NCBI RefSeq assembly: GCF_030238365.1
Contig: NZ_JASSOT010000047.1
Span: 62,001 to 126,000 of the forward strand
DNA length: 64,000 bases
Direction: 5' to 3'
Source of the DNA: Lelliottia wanjuensis
GTDB taxonomy: Bacteria; Pseudomonadota; Gammaproteobacteria; Enterobacterales; Enterobacteriaceae
Of the stretch, positions 1 through 9,125 are shown one piece after another (position 1 is the first letter of the stretch; every line of letters begins with the position of its first letter). A program made the translations under genes and the position numbers. Below the pieces are notes generated by a model. The model saw only the letters and a program-made list of their open reading frames with translations, was not told where the DNA came from and made no database searches.

Positions 1-2
1 GG

Positions 3-515
3 GGCTACCTGCTGTATCAGGGCGTCGTCGACCCACTCGGCGGCGTGAAGAGCCTGTGGCCGCTGTTCGGTATCTCTAACCAGATGCTGGCAGCCGTCGC
101 GCTGGTGCTCGGTACCGTGGTGCTGGTGAAGATGAAACGCACCAAATACATCTGGGTGACGGTGGTTCCTGCGCTGTGGCTGCTGCTGTGCACCACCTGG
201 GCGCTGGGCCTGAAACTGTTCAGCACCAACCCGCAGCTGGAAGGCTTCCTGTTTATGGCTAACCAGTACAAGGCGAAAATTGCCGCGGGCGGCGGTGACC
301 TGACCGCACAGCAGATTGCCAACATGAACCATATCGTGGTGAACAACTACACCAACGCCGGTTTGAGTATTCTGTTCCTGGTCGTGGTCTACAGCATCAT
401 CTTCTACGGCATCAAAACCTGGATGAATGTGCGTAACGCCGAAGGCCGTACGGATAAAGAAACCCCGTATGTGCCGGTCCCGGAAGGCGGCGTGAAGACC
501 TCTTCGCACCACTAA
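3..515 (+). CDS. btsT: BtsT pyruvate/H+ symporter, C-terminal part (5' truncated by window edge)
   Basis: This is the last 170 residues of a CstA-family carbon-starvation transporter; the reading frame is open from base 3, so the gene starts outside the window. E. coli BtsT (formerly YjiY) imports pyruvate with protons across the inner membrane. The visible part has several hydrophobic helices, including FGISNQMLAAVALVLGT near the start and ILFLVVVYSIIFYGI near the end, and a polar tail ending in SSHH. The identification rests on sequence recall plus context: yjiX and yjiA follow in the same order as in E. coli btsT-yjiX-yjiA. CstA itself is the main alternative, but it is normally followed by ybdD, not by a YjiA GTPase. 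Confidence 0.9.
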   Translation, partial: GYLLYQGVVDPLGGVKSLWPLFGISNQMLAAVALVLGTVVLVKMKRTKYIWVTVVPALWLLLCTTWALGLKLFSTNPQLEGFLFMANQYKAKIAAGGGDLTAQQIANMNHIVVNNYTNAGLSILFLVVVYSIIFYGIKTWMNVRNAEGRTDKETPYVPVPEGGVKTSSHH

Positions 516-519
516 GACC

Positions 520-595
520 CTGGCGGGTGGCGCTGCGCTAACCCGCCCTACACAGAACCTGTAGGCCCGGATCGCTGCGCGCCACCGGGCTTTTT
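520..595 (+). repeat. REP-type palindromes with a terminator-like end between btsT and yjiX
   Basis: Two GC-rich REP-like units in opposite orientation lie here. The second (565-590) pairs GCCCGG with CCGGGC and runs into TTTTT at 591-595, so it could act as an attenuator after btsT. yjiX starts only 17 bases later, so full termination would cut it off from the btsT promoter unless it has its own. Confidence 0.6.
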
Positions 596-611
596 CTATC
601 TGGATGGCACA

Positions 612-815
612 ATGTTTGGTAACTTAGGCGAAGCAAAAAAATACCTCGGTCAGGCGGCGAAAATGCTGATTGGTATTCCGGACTATGACAACTACGTTGA
701 ACATATGCAGACCAACCATCCGGATAAACCGTACATGACCTACAAAGAATTCTTCCGCGAGCGCCAGCAAGCGCGCTACGGCGGCGATGGCAAAAGCGGC
801 GTACGCTGTTGCTAA
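612..815 (+). CDS. yjiX: YjiX, YbdD/YjiX family small protein
   Basis: A 67-residue soluble protein of the YbdD/YjiX family (DUF466), whose members sit directly behind CstA or BtsT genes. The family signature is visible: [13 protein letters not shown] followed by HPDKP and [13 protein letters not shown], then a Cys-rich end (CC). Its biochemical role is not established; its constant pairing with carbon-starvation transporters suggests an accessory role in peptide or pyruvate uptake. It lies 10 bases before yjiA, so the two are probably co-transcribed. Length equals the E. coli protein. Confidence 0.9.
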   Translation: MFGNLGEAKKYLGQAAKMLIGIPDYDNYVEHMQTNHPDKPYMTYKEFFRERQQARYGGDGKSGVRCC

Positions 816-825
816 AGGAGAGAAC

Positions 826-1779
826 ATGACCCCTATTGCAGTCACCCTGTTAACCGGCTTTCTCGGCGCGGGCAAAACCACCCTGCTGCGCCACATCCTC
901 AACGAACAGCACGGCTTTAAAATCGCCGTAATCGAAAACGAATTCGGCGAAGTCTCCGTCGACGATCAGCTGATTGGCGATCGTGCCACCCAGATCAAAA
1001 CCCTGACCAACGGCTGCATCTGCTGCACCCGCTCCAGCGAGCTGGAAGATGCCCTGCTGGATCTGCTCGACAGCCGCGATCGCGGCGACATCGAATTTGA
1101 CCGTCTGGTGATCGAATGCACCGGCATGGCCGACCCCGGCCCGATCATCCAGACCTTTTTCTCCCACGACATTCTCTGCCAGCGCTACCTGCTGGACGGC
1201 GTGATTGCCCTGGTCGATGCGGTCCACGCCGACGAGCAGATGAACCAGTTCACCATCGCCCAGTCGCAGATTGGCTACGCGGACCGCATCCTGCTGACCA
1301 AAACCGATGTGGCCAATGACTGCGAAAAACTGCGTGAGCGCCTGACGCGCATCAACGCCCGCGCGCCGATCTACACGGTCATCCACGGTGATATCGATCT
1401 CGCGCAGCTGTTCAACACCAACGGCTTTATGCTGGAAGAGAACATCGCCGCGAAGCCGCGCTTCCATTTCATCGGCGACAAACAAAACGACGTGACCTCG
1501 ATCGTGGTCGAGCTGGATTACCCGGTGGATATCAGCGATGTCTCCCGCGTGATGGAAAACCTGCTGCTGTCGTTTGCCGACAAACTGCTGCGCTACAAAG
1601 GGATGCTGTGGATTGACGGCGAGCTGAACCGCCTGCTGTTTCAGGGCGTGCAGCGCCTGTATAGCGCCGACTGGGATCGTCCGTGGGGCGACGAAACGCC
1701 GCACAGCACCATGGTCTTTATCGGGATTCAGCTGCCGGAAGACGAGATCCGCGCGGCCTTCGCCGAACTGAAACGCTGA
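826..1779 (+). CDS. yjiA: YjiA, COG0523 metal-binding GTPase
   Basis: A 317-residue P-loop GTPase of the G3E/COG0523 family, which includes metal chaperones such as CobW relatives. Walker A is GFLGAGKTT at residues 11-19. The family CxCC motif is present as CICC at residues 64-67 and would bind metal between the switch regions. A TKTD motif near residue 158 fits the guanine-specificity site. The C-terminal CobW_C domain follows from about residue 220. The ATG at 826 was chosen because AAAGGAGAGA lies just upstream and the resulting length fits E. coli YjiA; an earlier in-frame ATG at 787 lies inside yjiX. The physiological metal or client is unknown. Confidence 0.93.
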   Translation: MTPIAVTLLTGFLGAGKTTLLRHILNEQHGFKIAVIENEFGEVSVDDQLIGDRATQIKTLTNGCICCTRSSELEDALLDLLDSRDRGDIEFDRLVIECTGMADPGPIIQTFFSHDILCQRYLLDGVIALVDAVHADEQMNQFTIAQSQIGYADRILLTKTDVANDCEKLRERLTRINARAPIYTVIHGDIDLAQLFNTNGFMLEENIAAKPRFHFIGDKQNDVTSIVVELDYPVDISDVSRVMENLLLSFADKLLRYKGMLWIDGELNRLLFQGVQRLYSADWDRPWGDETPHSTMVFIGIQLPEDEIRAAFAELKR

Positions 1780-1790
1780 TCCCCGCACTA

Positions 1791-1814
1791 AACCGCCCTT
1801 TTATCCGGGCGGTT
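1791..1814 (+). terminator. Hairpin downstream of yjiA
   Basis: An 8-bp stem (AACCGCCC with GGGCGGTT) with a short T-rich loop starts 12 bases after the yjiA stop. No U-run follows, so it is a weak or Rho-assisted terminator at best. From here to the next gene at 2138 the sequence is AT-rich and non-coding. Confidence 0.4.
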
Positions 1815-2056
1815 CCTGCAAAACCTGCGTAATAACGATTCGAGAAATGTAATTTTTCGTCATTTTCAGAACTTTTTTGAAATAATGAAAATCCTTATTA
1901 ATTCACTCCTCATCATTATTTCCGCGATATTCAGGTTTCGTTTAGCTGTTAAACAAAACGAAGTCTAAACGTGAAAAGATTAATGATTGACGCCAGGACA
2001 AACCAACCTTCCCTAAACAACAAACGCATCAAAAATTAACAAAACCAGCATAAAAC

Positions 2057-2072
2057 TGCGAGTAACGTCACA
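2057..2072 (+). promoter_or_regulatory. Candidate CRP site upstream of the YfaZ-like gene
   Basis: TGCGA-N6-TCACA matches 9 of 10 conserved positions of the CRP consensus TGTGA-N6-TCACA. It is centred about 73 bases before the ATG at 2138. No promoter was mapped; the call rests on motif match and position only. Confidence 0.45.
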
Positions 2073-2137
2073 TTTGCAGTCGTAAACATCGCTTGTTAAG
2101 GTGTCCTCAGATTAATTTGATGACGAGGAAATACACC

Positions 2138-2683
2138 ATGAAAAAGATTAACTTCATTCTGCTTTCTGTTCTGACCGTAACTTCTGGTTCCGCTCTGGCG
2201 ATGGGCGCTTCTATTGAGCAGGGTAAGAACTTCACCAATTTAAATATCGAAATGGGTAAATCCACCTCCGGTGTTTATGCCGAAAGTAACTGGCTGAAAA
2301 ATACCGACGACGGCACCCAGACCGGTGGTGTTGGCGCAGGTTACAACCTGGAAGTGGGCCCGGCGATGCTGAATGCCGGTGCGAAAGCCATCTACCTCGG
2401 TCCGAAAAAAGGCGATAACGGTGTCGCATTCCCGGTCGGCGGCGGTGTGAACGTTGCCCTGACTGACAGCATCAACGTCTTCGGCGAAGGTTACGTGGCC
2501 CCTAACGGCCTGAACAACAGCGTGAAAAACTACGTTGAAGCCAACGGCGGCGTAAGCTGGACTCCAGTCAAACCAGTGACGCTGAAAGTCGGCTACCGCC
2601 ACGTGAGCGTTGACGGCAAAGACGGTCGTCCAAACCACACCCTGATTGACGGCGCCTACTTCGGCGGCGGCGTGAGCTTCTAA
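2138..2683 (+). CDS. YfaZ-family outer membrane protein
   Basis: A 181-residue secreted protein, close in length to E. coli YfaZ (about 180), recognised as a YfaZ-family outer membrane protein. Residues 1-21 form a Sec signal peptide ending in SGSALA before MGASIEQG. The rest shows alternating polar and hydrophobic segments with many Gly residues and ends in FGGGVSF, a C-terminal Phe typical of outer membrane beta-barrels. The ATG at 2138 has GACGAGGAA upstream and begins the signal peptide directly; an upstream in-frame start at 2093 would put 15 residues before it. The gene is monocistronic between yjiA and a REP pair, with a candidate CRP site in its leader. E. coli yfaZ lies elsewhere, so this may be a paralogue. 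Substrate unknown. Confidence 0.8.
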   Translation: MKKINFILLSVLTVTSGSALAMGASIEQGKNFTNLNIEMGKSTSGVYAESNWLKNTDDGTQTGGVGAGYNLEVGPAMLNAGAKAIYLGPKKGDNGVAFPVGGGVNVALTDSINVFGEGYVAPNGLNNSVKNYVEANGGVSWTPVKPVTLKVGYRHVSVDGKDGRPNHTLIDGAYFGGGVSF

Positions 2684-2694
2684 GGTTATTGATT

Positions 2695-2788
2695 GCCGGG
2701 TGGCGCTACGCTTACCCGGCCTACAATATCCAGACATATCAATGGCTTTGTCGTTATGTAGGTCGGGTAAGCGCAGCGCCACCCGACA
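2695..2788 (+). repeat. REP pair (BIME-like)
   Basis: Two REP-like units in inverted orientation, about 2695-2724 and 2758-2788, each with the GCCGGGTGGCGCTACGC type core. They separate the YfaZ-like gene from the convergent pac gene and probably protect the 3' ends of both transcripts. Confidence 0.75.
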
Positions 2789-2814
2789 GCAAACGCGCTC
2801 GGGCCATATCAGCT

Positions 2815-5376
2815 TCACCTGACATAATGCGGGTCACTTACGGTGACCTGCAAAATCTCCTGCGATTCCTGATTCGCACTCACCTCCTGCGGCGTTAACC
2901 ACAGCGGCTTCCGGCCAAAGGTTTCGTACATTTTCAGCTGATCGTCATAGTGCTTATCCGGCGTCCCGTCCGGCGCCACAAACCCGCTTTGACCGGGCGC
3001 GACCACATCCCAGGCCAGCACCGGGCTTTTACCCGATGTCGGCGAGAAGACAATCATGTCATTTTCCGTACCCCGGTTCTGATACTCGGCCTGGTGACGC
3101 GCCTCTTTCGCCGCCGCCTGCGGTACGCCGAAGAAGTTATTGGCGCGGAACGTCAGCGCCATCGCAGGCGTATTCCAGGTGTTGATATCCGTGCCGTAGC
3201 GCGTCGAGAGCGTCTGCCAGGCATCCTGCAAAGCATCAAGGACCACCGCCTGCTGCGACTGCCCGGCAAACAGATCGACCTCCTGCGGGATCGCCGATTT
3301 TTCCCCCTCCAGCGCTTCGAACAAAATCTTGGCCCCGACGCTGATATTCAGCGAGCCGGTCGGGCCGTCCTGCGTCGTTTCATATCCGCTGGCGCTGTAC
3401 CAGGTGTTAAACGGTGCCGGAACAGCAGCCACCACCGTGCGTTTCAGCATGCTGGTCAACCAGGCGTTCAGAATGGCGGAACCGGGCTGCTGATACGTTT
3501 CCCCGTCCTCACTCATCACGTTTTGCCCGTCCCAGCTCGCCAGTGTTTTCACCAGTTGCACCCGAGGGTCGCTCTCTGGCAAGCTCGCCGTCGCTTTTTG
3601 CAGGGTCGGCAGGAACAGACGCAGATTCAGATCCTGACGGCTGGTTTTCTGGATCAGATCCCAGGCCTGCTCGTGGGTCAGCGTCGGCTGTTTATCGATG
3701 AGCTGCGTGATCTCCGTGACGCGATCCGCCCCGCCCCATAAGAAGGCGAACAGATCCGAGGCCGGATAATCTTTTTGCGGGGAGTTGTTCCAGTTGGCGA
3801 TATACCCCGACTGCGGGTTATAAACTTTCGGATTCAGGTCAAACGACAGCAGCCCCTGCCAGTCCCACTTTCCGGTGCCCGGCACCGGCAGACGCGGATC
3901 GTGCCCCGGCTGGCGTTTCGGGTACGCGCCCCCGTGAACGTAGCCGATGTTGCCATCGACATCCGCGTAATACCAGTTGATCGTCAGCGCCTGCTTCGCC
4001 GCCTGTTCCGTCCAGCTCGGCCAGTCTTTGGCCTTCATCTGATGCGTCCACGCCAGCAGGGACGCGACCTCCTTCCCATCCCAGGCGCGCGCTTTAGCGT
4101 AGGCGGTGTGGGTCGCCGGATCGGTTTTGATCACGTTCCCGTGCACAGTTCGCCAGACGGTAAAGGTCTCCGGCTGGCCGTCTTTAACGGCGATGGTCTC
4201 TTCGCGACTGAGCATTTTGACCCACTCGCCGTTATGCAGATACTCGCCTGGTTTTTGATCCGAAATTTGCTCCGCAAAGATATCCACATCGTCGCCGAAC
4301 CCCGCCGTCGCGCCCCAGGAAATATGCCCGTTGTGGCCAAACACCAGTCCCGGATAGGCAAACGGCGTGTTGCCGGTGACGTCATAGCCCGCGCCGTGCA
4401 GCCCGATGCCATAGGTATACGCCGGGGCGTACCAGCCAAACTGTGGGCCGTTGACCATGATGGCTTTCGCGTCATGCGCCTTTTTCTTGCCAATCACCCA
4501 CATGTTGCTGGTTGTCGGATACCCGGCCAGCCCGTTGGCACCGCTGCGGGCAAACTGTTCAGCGATCGCTTCCCGATTCTGCCCGGCGGTGAGCGCCAGT
4601 AGCGCGCCGTCGTTGCCTTTGGCTGGCCGATCCAGCATCGGCGCGGGGAGATCGTAGCGCGGGAGCAGCGCGGCGGTTTGGGTATTTTTGAGATCAAAGC
4701 TCAGCGGGTAGTGACTTTCCTGAGCGGAGATTGTCGTCGGTGCCGCCGGATTCACCAGCCATTTCAGCTGGTTAAACACCCCCATCCCTTTCTGCGCGCC
4801 ATATTTATCTTTCAGCGCCGTCAGCAGCGCCAGGTTGTCGATTTCGCTGGTGCTGTCAGAAAAACGGTTCGCCATGGTACCGACAAAAACCATCGCCACA
4901 TCAAAGGGCTGCCAGTGTCCGGGCTTGAAACCAAACTCGGCAAACTGCGCGGGCATTAGCTTGCCAGGGTCGGCGTTCACTTTATCGATCCAGGCGTTCA
5001 TTCCGTCGGCATAGCCCTGCAGGATCGCTTTGTCATCGGCGGAGAGCGCGGCGATCTGCGCATGAATGGAGTCCGGCCAGTAGTTCTGGCGGATATCTTT
5101 ATCAAAACTCACAAAGGATTTGCCGAGCACTTCCGACACCGTGCCCTGGGTGCTGCGCCGCGCCATCTCCATCTGGAACAGGCGATCCTGCGCCACCACG
5201 TAGCCGTAGCCGTAAAAAAGACGATACGTATCGTCGGCGTAAATATGCGGCATGCCGTAGTTATCGCGAACGATCTTGACCTCTGTCGGGGCGGTATTTG
5301 CCAGCGCCGCGATGCTCCAGCTCAGCGTCAGGGAAGCCACAACACAGTTCACGATCATACGATTTGTATTTTTCAT
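2815..5376 (-). CDS. pac: Penicillin G acylase precursor
   Basis: An 853-residue periplasmic Ntn-hydrolase precursor (E. coli PGA is 846) that hydrolyses phenylacetyl amides such as penicillin G. A signal peptide covers about residues 1-26 (ending SIAALA). The alpha chain begins near [19 protein letters not shown] spacer of about 50 residues ends at TT, followed by the beta chain starting [11 protein letters not shown]; its Ser290 is the nucleophile and new N-terminus after self-cleavage. The beta chain keeps [15 protein letters not shown] and YIANWNNSP, the last carrying the oxyanion-hole Asn known in the family. AGAGGATACA precedes the ATG at good spacing. Sequence recall places it near both the E. 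coli and the Kluyvera enzymes, with several stretches more like Kluyvera. All key residues are intact, so it should be active. Confidence 0.96.
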   Translation of the reverse strand: MKNTNRMIVNCVVASLTLSWSIAALANTAPTEVKIVRDNYGMPHIYADDTYRLFYGYGYVVAQDRLFQMEMARRSTQGTVSEVLGKSFVSFDKDIRQNYWPDSIHAQIAALSADDKAILQGYADGMNAWIDKVNADPGKLMPAQFAEFGFKPGHWQPFDVAMVFVGTMANRFSDSTSEIDNLALLTALKDKYGAQKGMGVFNQLKWLVNPAAPTTISAQESHYPLSFDLKNTQTAALLPRYDLPAPMLDRPAKGNDGALLALTAGQNREAIAEQFARSGANGLAGYPTTSNMWVIGKKKAHDAKAIMVNGPQFGWYAPAYTYGIGLHGAGYDVTGNTPFAYPGLVFGHNGHISWGATAGFGDDVDIFAEQISDQKPGEYLHNGEWVKMLSREETIAVKDGQPETFTVWRTVHGNVIKTDPATHTAYAKARAWDGKEVASLLAWTHQMKAKDWPSWTEQAAKQALTINWYYADVDGNIGYVHGGAYPKRQPGHDPRLPVPGTGKWDWQGLLSFDLNPKVYNPQSGYIANWNNSPQKDYPASDLFAFLWGGADRVTEITQLIDKQPTLTHEQAWDLIQKTSRQDLNLRLFLPTLQKATASLPESDPRVQLVKTLASWDGQNVMSEDGETYQQPGSAILNAWLTSMLKRTVVAAVPAPFNTWYSASGYETTQDGPTGSLNISVGAKILFEALEGEKSAIPQEVDLFAGQSQQAVVLDALQDAWQTLSTRYGTDINTWNTPAMALTFRANNFFGVPQAAAKEARHQAEYQNRGTENDMIVFSPTSGKSPVLAWDVVAPGQSGFVAPDGTPDKHYDDQLKMYETFGRKPLWLTPQEVSANQESQEILQVTVSDPHYVR

Positions 5377-5546
5377 TGTATCCTCTTGCAGGTGTATGAT
5401 TTTCGATTTGATACTAGCAAGAGGCTAAATGTTATCCAGAACAGCCAGTTTGTTTCACTGCGAACTGTGAGTCTGGTAACTAATTAATGATACAAATATA
5501 TCCGTTATGTGACTCCATACGAATCACAACACTTTATCTATTGCAT

Positions 5547-5573
5547 AAAAAAAGGGCGGCTCGAAAGCCACCC
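5547..5573 (-). terminator. Rho-independent terminator after the aldehyde dehydrogenase gene
   Basis: Read on the minus strand, GGGTGGCT-TTCG-AGCCGCCC forms a stable stem-loop followed by a run of seven Ts, 23 bases beyond the stop at 5596. It separates the dehydrogenase gene from the downstream co-directional pac gene, so pac probably has its own promoter in 5377-5546. Confidence 0.8.
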
Positions 5574-5595
5574 ATTTCACCGCGGATAAATCAGC

Positions 5596-6966
5596 TTACC
5601 GGCGAACCACCACCAGCTTCTGGTTCACGAACTCTTTGATACCGAGATCCGACAGCTCGCGACCGTAGCCCGAGCGCTTCACGCCGCCGAAGGGCAGTTC
5701 CGCCGCCGTGTCGGTCAGCCAGTTGATGTAGACCATCCCGGTTTCGATCCGCGACGCCATTTTCTTCGCGCGATCAATATCCTGACTGAACACCGCCCCA
5801 CCGAGGCCGTAGTTCGAGTCGTTCGCCAGGCTCACCGCTTCGTCGTCGCTTTTGACGACATAGAACTGCGCCACCGGCCCGAAGAACTCTTCGAAATACG
5901 CCGGGTTGTCGCGGGAGATATGAGTCAGGATCGTCGGCTCGAAGAAGTTACCTTCGCGCTCAACCGGCTTGCCGCCGAAATGCACTTTCGCACCGTTTTT
6001 CACCGCCTCGTTGACCTGTTTGGTCAGCGTCTCCAGCGCGTCTTTCGACGACAGCGGCCCCAGCGTGGTTTTCTCATCCAGCGGATCGCCGATCTTCACC
6101 TCGCGGAACGCCTCGGTGAAAGCGGTCAGGAACTGATCCGCGACTTTCTCATGGACGATAAATCGCTTCGCGGCGGTACAGACCTGCCCGGCGTTGTTGA
6201 GTCGGGCATTGACGCCGATCTTGACCGCTTTCTTGAGATCCGCATCGTCGAGGACAATAAACACATCGTTACCGCCCAGTTCGAGGGTCGATTTTTTAAT
6301 GTGCTTCGCCGCCTGGGCCGCGACCACGCTCCCGGCCTTTTCAGACCCAGTCAGAGCTGCGCCCTGCACGCGCGGATCGGCAATGATCTTCGCGACCTGA
6401 TCCGAAGAGATAAAGAGATTGGTCCAGGCCCCGTCCGGCGCACCGGCTTCCCGCACCAGATGGGCGAATGCCTCCGCACAGTGCGGCACGATGCTGGCGT
6501 GTTTCGCCACCACCGGGTTCCCCGCCGCCAGATTCGGCGCCAGGACGCGCATCAGCTGATAGAACGGGAAATTCCACGGCTCAACGGCCATCACCACGCC
6601 AATCGGATGGTGCTCCACCCAGGCGTCACCCAGCTCCGATTTGTACTTCACGGGCGCCAAAAATTGCTTCGCGTTATCCGCGTAATAGCGGGCGATCTGC
6701 GCGCAGAGCTTCACCTCCCCGCGGCTTTGCTCAATGAGTTTCCCCATCTCCTGACTGGCGATTTTCGCCAGCTCTTCGCGCCGGCTGTCGATCAGATCCG
6801 CCAGCTTATGCAGCATCGGCAGACGCTGTTCGATAGCCCCTTTCGCCCACTCTGAATGGTAAAGCGCATCCGCCGTTTTCAGCGCCGCCTCGACCTCCGC
6901 ATCGGTGTGGGATTTGTACTCTTTGATGAGCTTGTTGTTAGCAGGATTCACTGTCTGGTAAGCCAT
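5596..6966 (-). CDS. NAD(P)-dependent succinate-semialdehyde-type aldehyde dehydrogenase
   Basis: A 456-residue member of the aldehyde dehydrogenase superfamily. Visible catalytic elements: EPWNFPF with Asn132, TLELGG with general base Glu229, and NAGQVCTAAKR with nucleophile Cys263; AELPFGGVKRSGYGRELS lies near the C-terminus. The sequence is of the succinate-semialdehyde dehydrogenase group (E. coli Sad, 462 residues) but clearly divergent from Sad itself, so the substrate is inferred. AAGGAGACCTAT-type sequence before the ATG supports the start. It lies just upstream of pac on the same strand. An appealing but unproven link is oxidation of aromatic or short-chain aldehydes released near amide or amine catabolism. 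Confidence 0.8.
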   Translation of the reverse strand: MAYQTVNPANNKLIKEYKSHTDAEVEAALKTADALYHSEWAKGAIEQRLPMLHKLADLIDSRREELAKIASQEMGKLIEQSRGEVKLCAQIARYYADNAKQFLAPVKYKSELGDAWVEHHPIGVVMAVEPWNFPFYQLMRVLAPNLAAGNPVVAKHASIVPHCAEAFAHLVREAGAPDGAWTNLFISSDQVAKIIADPRVQGAALTGSEKAGSVVAAQAAKHIKKSTLELGGNDVFIVLDDADLKKAVKIGVNARLNNAGQVCTAAKRFIVHEKVADQFLTAFTEAFREVKIGDPLDEKTTLGPLSSKDALETLTKQVNEAVKNGAKVHFGGKPVEREGNFFEPTILTHISRDNPAYFEEFFGPVAQFYVVKSDDEAVSLANDSNYGLGGAVFSQDIDRAKKMASRIETGMVYINWLTDTAAELPFGGVKRSGYGRELSDLGIKEFVNQKLVVVRR

Positions 6967-7116
6967 ATAGGTCTCCTTAATTACCGCTTAGGGTATTAAG
7001 AGTAGTCAAGATGGCTGGGGGCGGGGGTAAAGTTGGGTATATGCGGAAGTTTCTGATGTAAATATGATAGTGTCTGAAGGAAAGGTTGATTCACTCAAAT
7101 ACTCTATGAGGGTGTT

Positions 7117-7902
7117 ATGACATCCATAAATGAAGTTATCAAACATGCACTTAATGTTATACCTGGCGTAAAATTCTACAATGACATGATAACATTTATC
7201 AGACACCCTGAAATATATGATGGCATAGAAGAGTATACTCCACTCAAAAATGCACTTGGTAATCTATTAAAATCAACACTCGCTATCAGTGTAGTAATCA
7301 CGTTGATAAAATGGAGCATGTTAAACAATTCGCTAATCGCAAACTTAGAATTAATTATTAATCCGTTGGTTTTATATATATCGTTATTCTCACGCGCAAT
7401 AGTAATTTCATTAATCTTTTGGTCTTCTGTTTCAATATTATCATTTGCAACAAGCAGAAAAATATCCATTCTATATTTCCTGCAAATACTTCAAGTGTGG
7501 TCCGTTTTAAATCCATTAGGTATCATACTTTTTTGGGTGGCATTAAATAGAGTCATGGAAAATGGAAAGAGCGAAGAAGCTGTAAATAATTTTGATTTTT
7601 TATTTGGTATTGGAGTATCGGCTTGTAGCTTTGTACTTATTTACAAATTATTATTAAGGCCTGTTTACATACATCTTAAATATGTTTTAAAAATAAATAA
7701 CCCGCTCATCACAACATTAACAGGAATATCCATTGCCTTTACTTCAAATATATACCTACCAAATTTTTTCTCAAAAGCAATGATTAATGAAAAAAGCATG
7801 TGCAGCCTTCTTTATCAAAAGCAGAAAGAAAAACTCTTAAACCATAGTATTACTGAAGATAAATTTATGTTTGACTGTTTAAGAAGCAGTAACAGTCAAT
7901 AA
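7117..7902 (+). CDS. Orphan AT-rich polytopic membrane protein, unknown function
   Basis: A 261-residue protein I do not recognise. Residues 1-45 are soluble (INEVIKHALNVIPGVKFYND and a short acidic stretch). About five hydrophobic segments follow, for example LKSTLAISVVITLIKW, LVLYISLFSRAIVISLIFW, VWSVLNPLGIILFWVAL and LLFGIGVSACSFVLIYKLLL. The end is polar and Lys/Glu-rich (YQKQKEKLLNHSITEDK). The start ATG has TGAGGG eight bases upstream. Base composition and codon use (ATA, AAA, TTA) are far more AT-rich than both neighbours, which suggests horizontal transfer. It stands alone between the dehydrogenase gene and a REP pair. A YIP1-like or other small integral membrane family is possible, but no motif supports it. 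Confidence 0.75.
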   Translation: MTSINEVIKHALNVIPGVKFYNDMITFIRHPEIYDGIEEYTPLKNALGNLLKSTLAISVVITLIKWSMLNNSLIANLELIINPLVLYISLFSRAIVISLIFWSSVSILSFATSRKISILYFLQILQVWSVLNPLGIILFWVALNRVMENGKSEEAVNNFDFLFGIGVSACSFVLIYKLLLRPVYIHLKYVLKINNPLITTLTGISIAFTSNIYLPNFFSKAMINEKSMCSLLYQKQKEKLLNHSITEDKFMFDCLRSSNSQ

Positions 7903-7949
7903 TGAAAATTATTACCACTTTGACATTATGATAGTCACCTATAAAATCC

Positions 7950-8032
7950 CCCCGGTGGCGCTGCGCTTACCGGGGCTACAATCCGCGCAACAATAAGCCT
8001 TTGTAGGCCGGGCAAACGCAGTGCCGCCCGGC
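7950..8032 (+). repeat. REP pair downstream of the orphan gene
   Basis: Two inverted REP-like units at about 7950-7979 and 8003-8032. The rest of the 345-base gap to xapA (8033-8247) is C-rich and non-coding, and I see no clear operator in it. Confidence 0.75.
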
Positions 8033-8247
8033 AAAACGCCGAGGCTGCAAAACTCAAACCCCATCACACTTCCCCCATGCAATTCCCAACACAAACCACC
8101 GGGCGTTATTCCTAACCCCTTGAATATCCGTACACCCACACCCTATCCATTCACTAAAAGCTATCAATACCACCCTTTATCCAATTGGATTCCCAATCAC
8201 TCCCTCTACAAAATGCAGATATACACCACAAGCATTCAGGAGTTCCC

Positions 8248-9081
8248 ATGTCACATTCCATCATTAACGACACCCCATACGAAGCCGTTGAAATCCTGCG
8301 TAAAGCCAAACCCGGCTTTAAACCGCGCATCGCGTTTATCCTCGGCTCCGGCCTTGGCGTGCTGGCGGATAAGCTCGACAACAAAACCGTCATCTCTTAC
8401 GAAAAACTGCCGGGCTTCCCCGTCAGCACCGTGATTGGGCATGCGGGCGAAGTGGTGATGGGCTCCCTGCACGGCGTGGACCTCATCTGCATGAAAGGGC
8501 GCGGGCATTTCTACGAGGGCGTCGGGATGGGCATCATGACCCACGCGGTGCGCACCTTTAAGCTGCTCGGCTGCGAATTTATGTTCTGCACCAACGCCGC
8601 CGGTTCGCTAAATCCAAATATCCCGGCGGGCAGCCTGGTGGCGCTGAATGATCACATCAACACCATGCCGTCCACGCCGCTGGTTGGGCCGAACGACGAT
8701 CGTTTTGGCCCGCGTTTCTTTAGCCTCGCCAACGCCTACGACCAGGAGCTGCGCGAAAAACTGCACCACACGGCGGGCGATATGAACATCAACCTGCACG
8801 AAGGCGTGTTCGTCTCCTACCCTGGCCCGAACTTCGAAACGGCGGCGGAAATCCGCATGATGCAGAACATGGGCGGCGACGTGGTCGGCATGTCGGTGGT
8901 GCCGGAAGTGATCGTCGCGCGCCACTGCGGCCTGAAAGTGCTGGCGGTCTCGGCTATCACCAACATGGCGGAAGGCCTGAGCGACGTGGAGCTCTCCCAC
9001 GAACAAACCCTGAAATGCGCGGCGATGGTCACCGACGATTTTGTTCGCCTGATTAGCCAGTTCGTGAAGAACTGCCGCTAA
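8248..9081 (+). CDS. xapA: Xanthosine (purine nucleoside) phosphorylase
   Basis: A 277-residue purine nucleoside phosphorylase II, the same length as E. coli XapA. It phosphorolyses xanthosine, inosine and guanosine to base plus ribose-1-phosphate in the cytoplasm. The trimeric PNP signatures are clear: ILGSGLGVLAD at about residues 28-38 (phosphate site), GRGHFYEG near residues 82-89, TNAAGSLNP, the GPNFETAAEIRMM block and GMSVVPEV followed by SAITNMAEG. The ATG at 8248 follows TTCAGGAGTTCCC; an in-frame ATG at 8185 lies in sequence with no ribosome binding site. It is the first gene of a xap locus with a transporter gene and a LysR regulator. Confidence 0.95.
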   Translation: MSHSIINDTPYEAVEILRKAKPGFKPRIAFILGSGLGVLADKLDNKTVISYEKLPGFPVSTVIGHAGEVVMGSLHGVDLICMKGRGHFYEGVGMGIMTHAVRTFKLLGCEFMFCTNAAGSLNPNIPAGSLVALNDHINTMPSTPLVGPNDDRFGPRFFSLANAYDQELREKLHHTAGDMNINLHEGVFVSYPGPNFETAAEIRMMQNMGGDVVGMSVVPEVIVARHCGLKVLAVSAITNMAEGLSDVELSHEQTLKCAAMVTDDFVRLISQFVKNCR

Positions 9082-9125
9082 CTTCCCGTCCAGCGGCGGG
9101 CACGCGCCCGCCAGGAGAAATGCAG

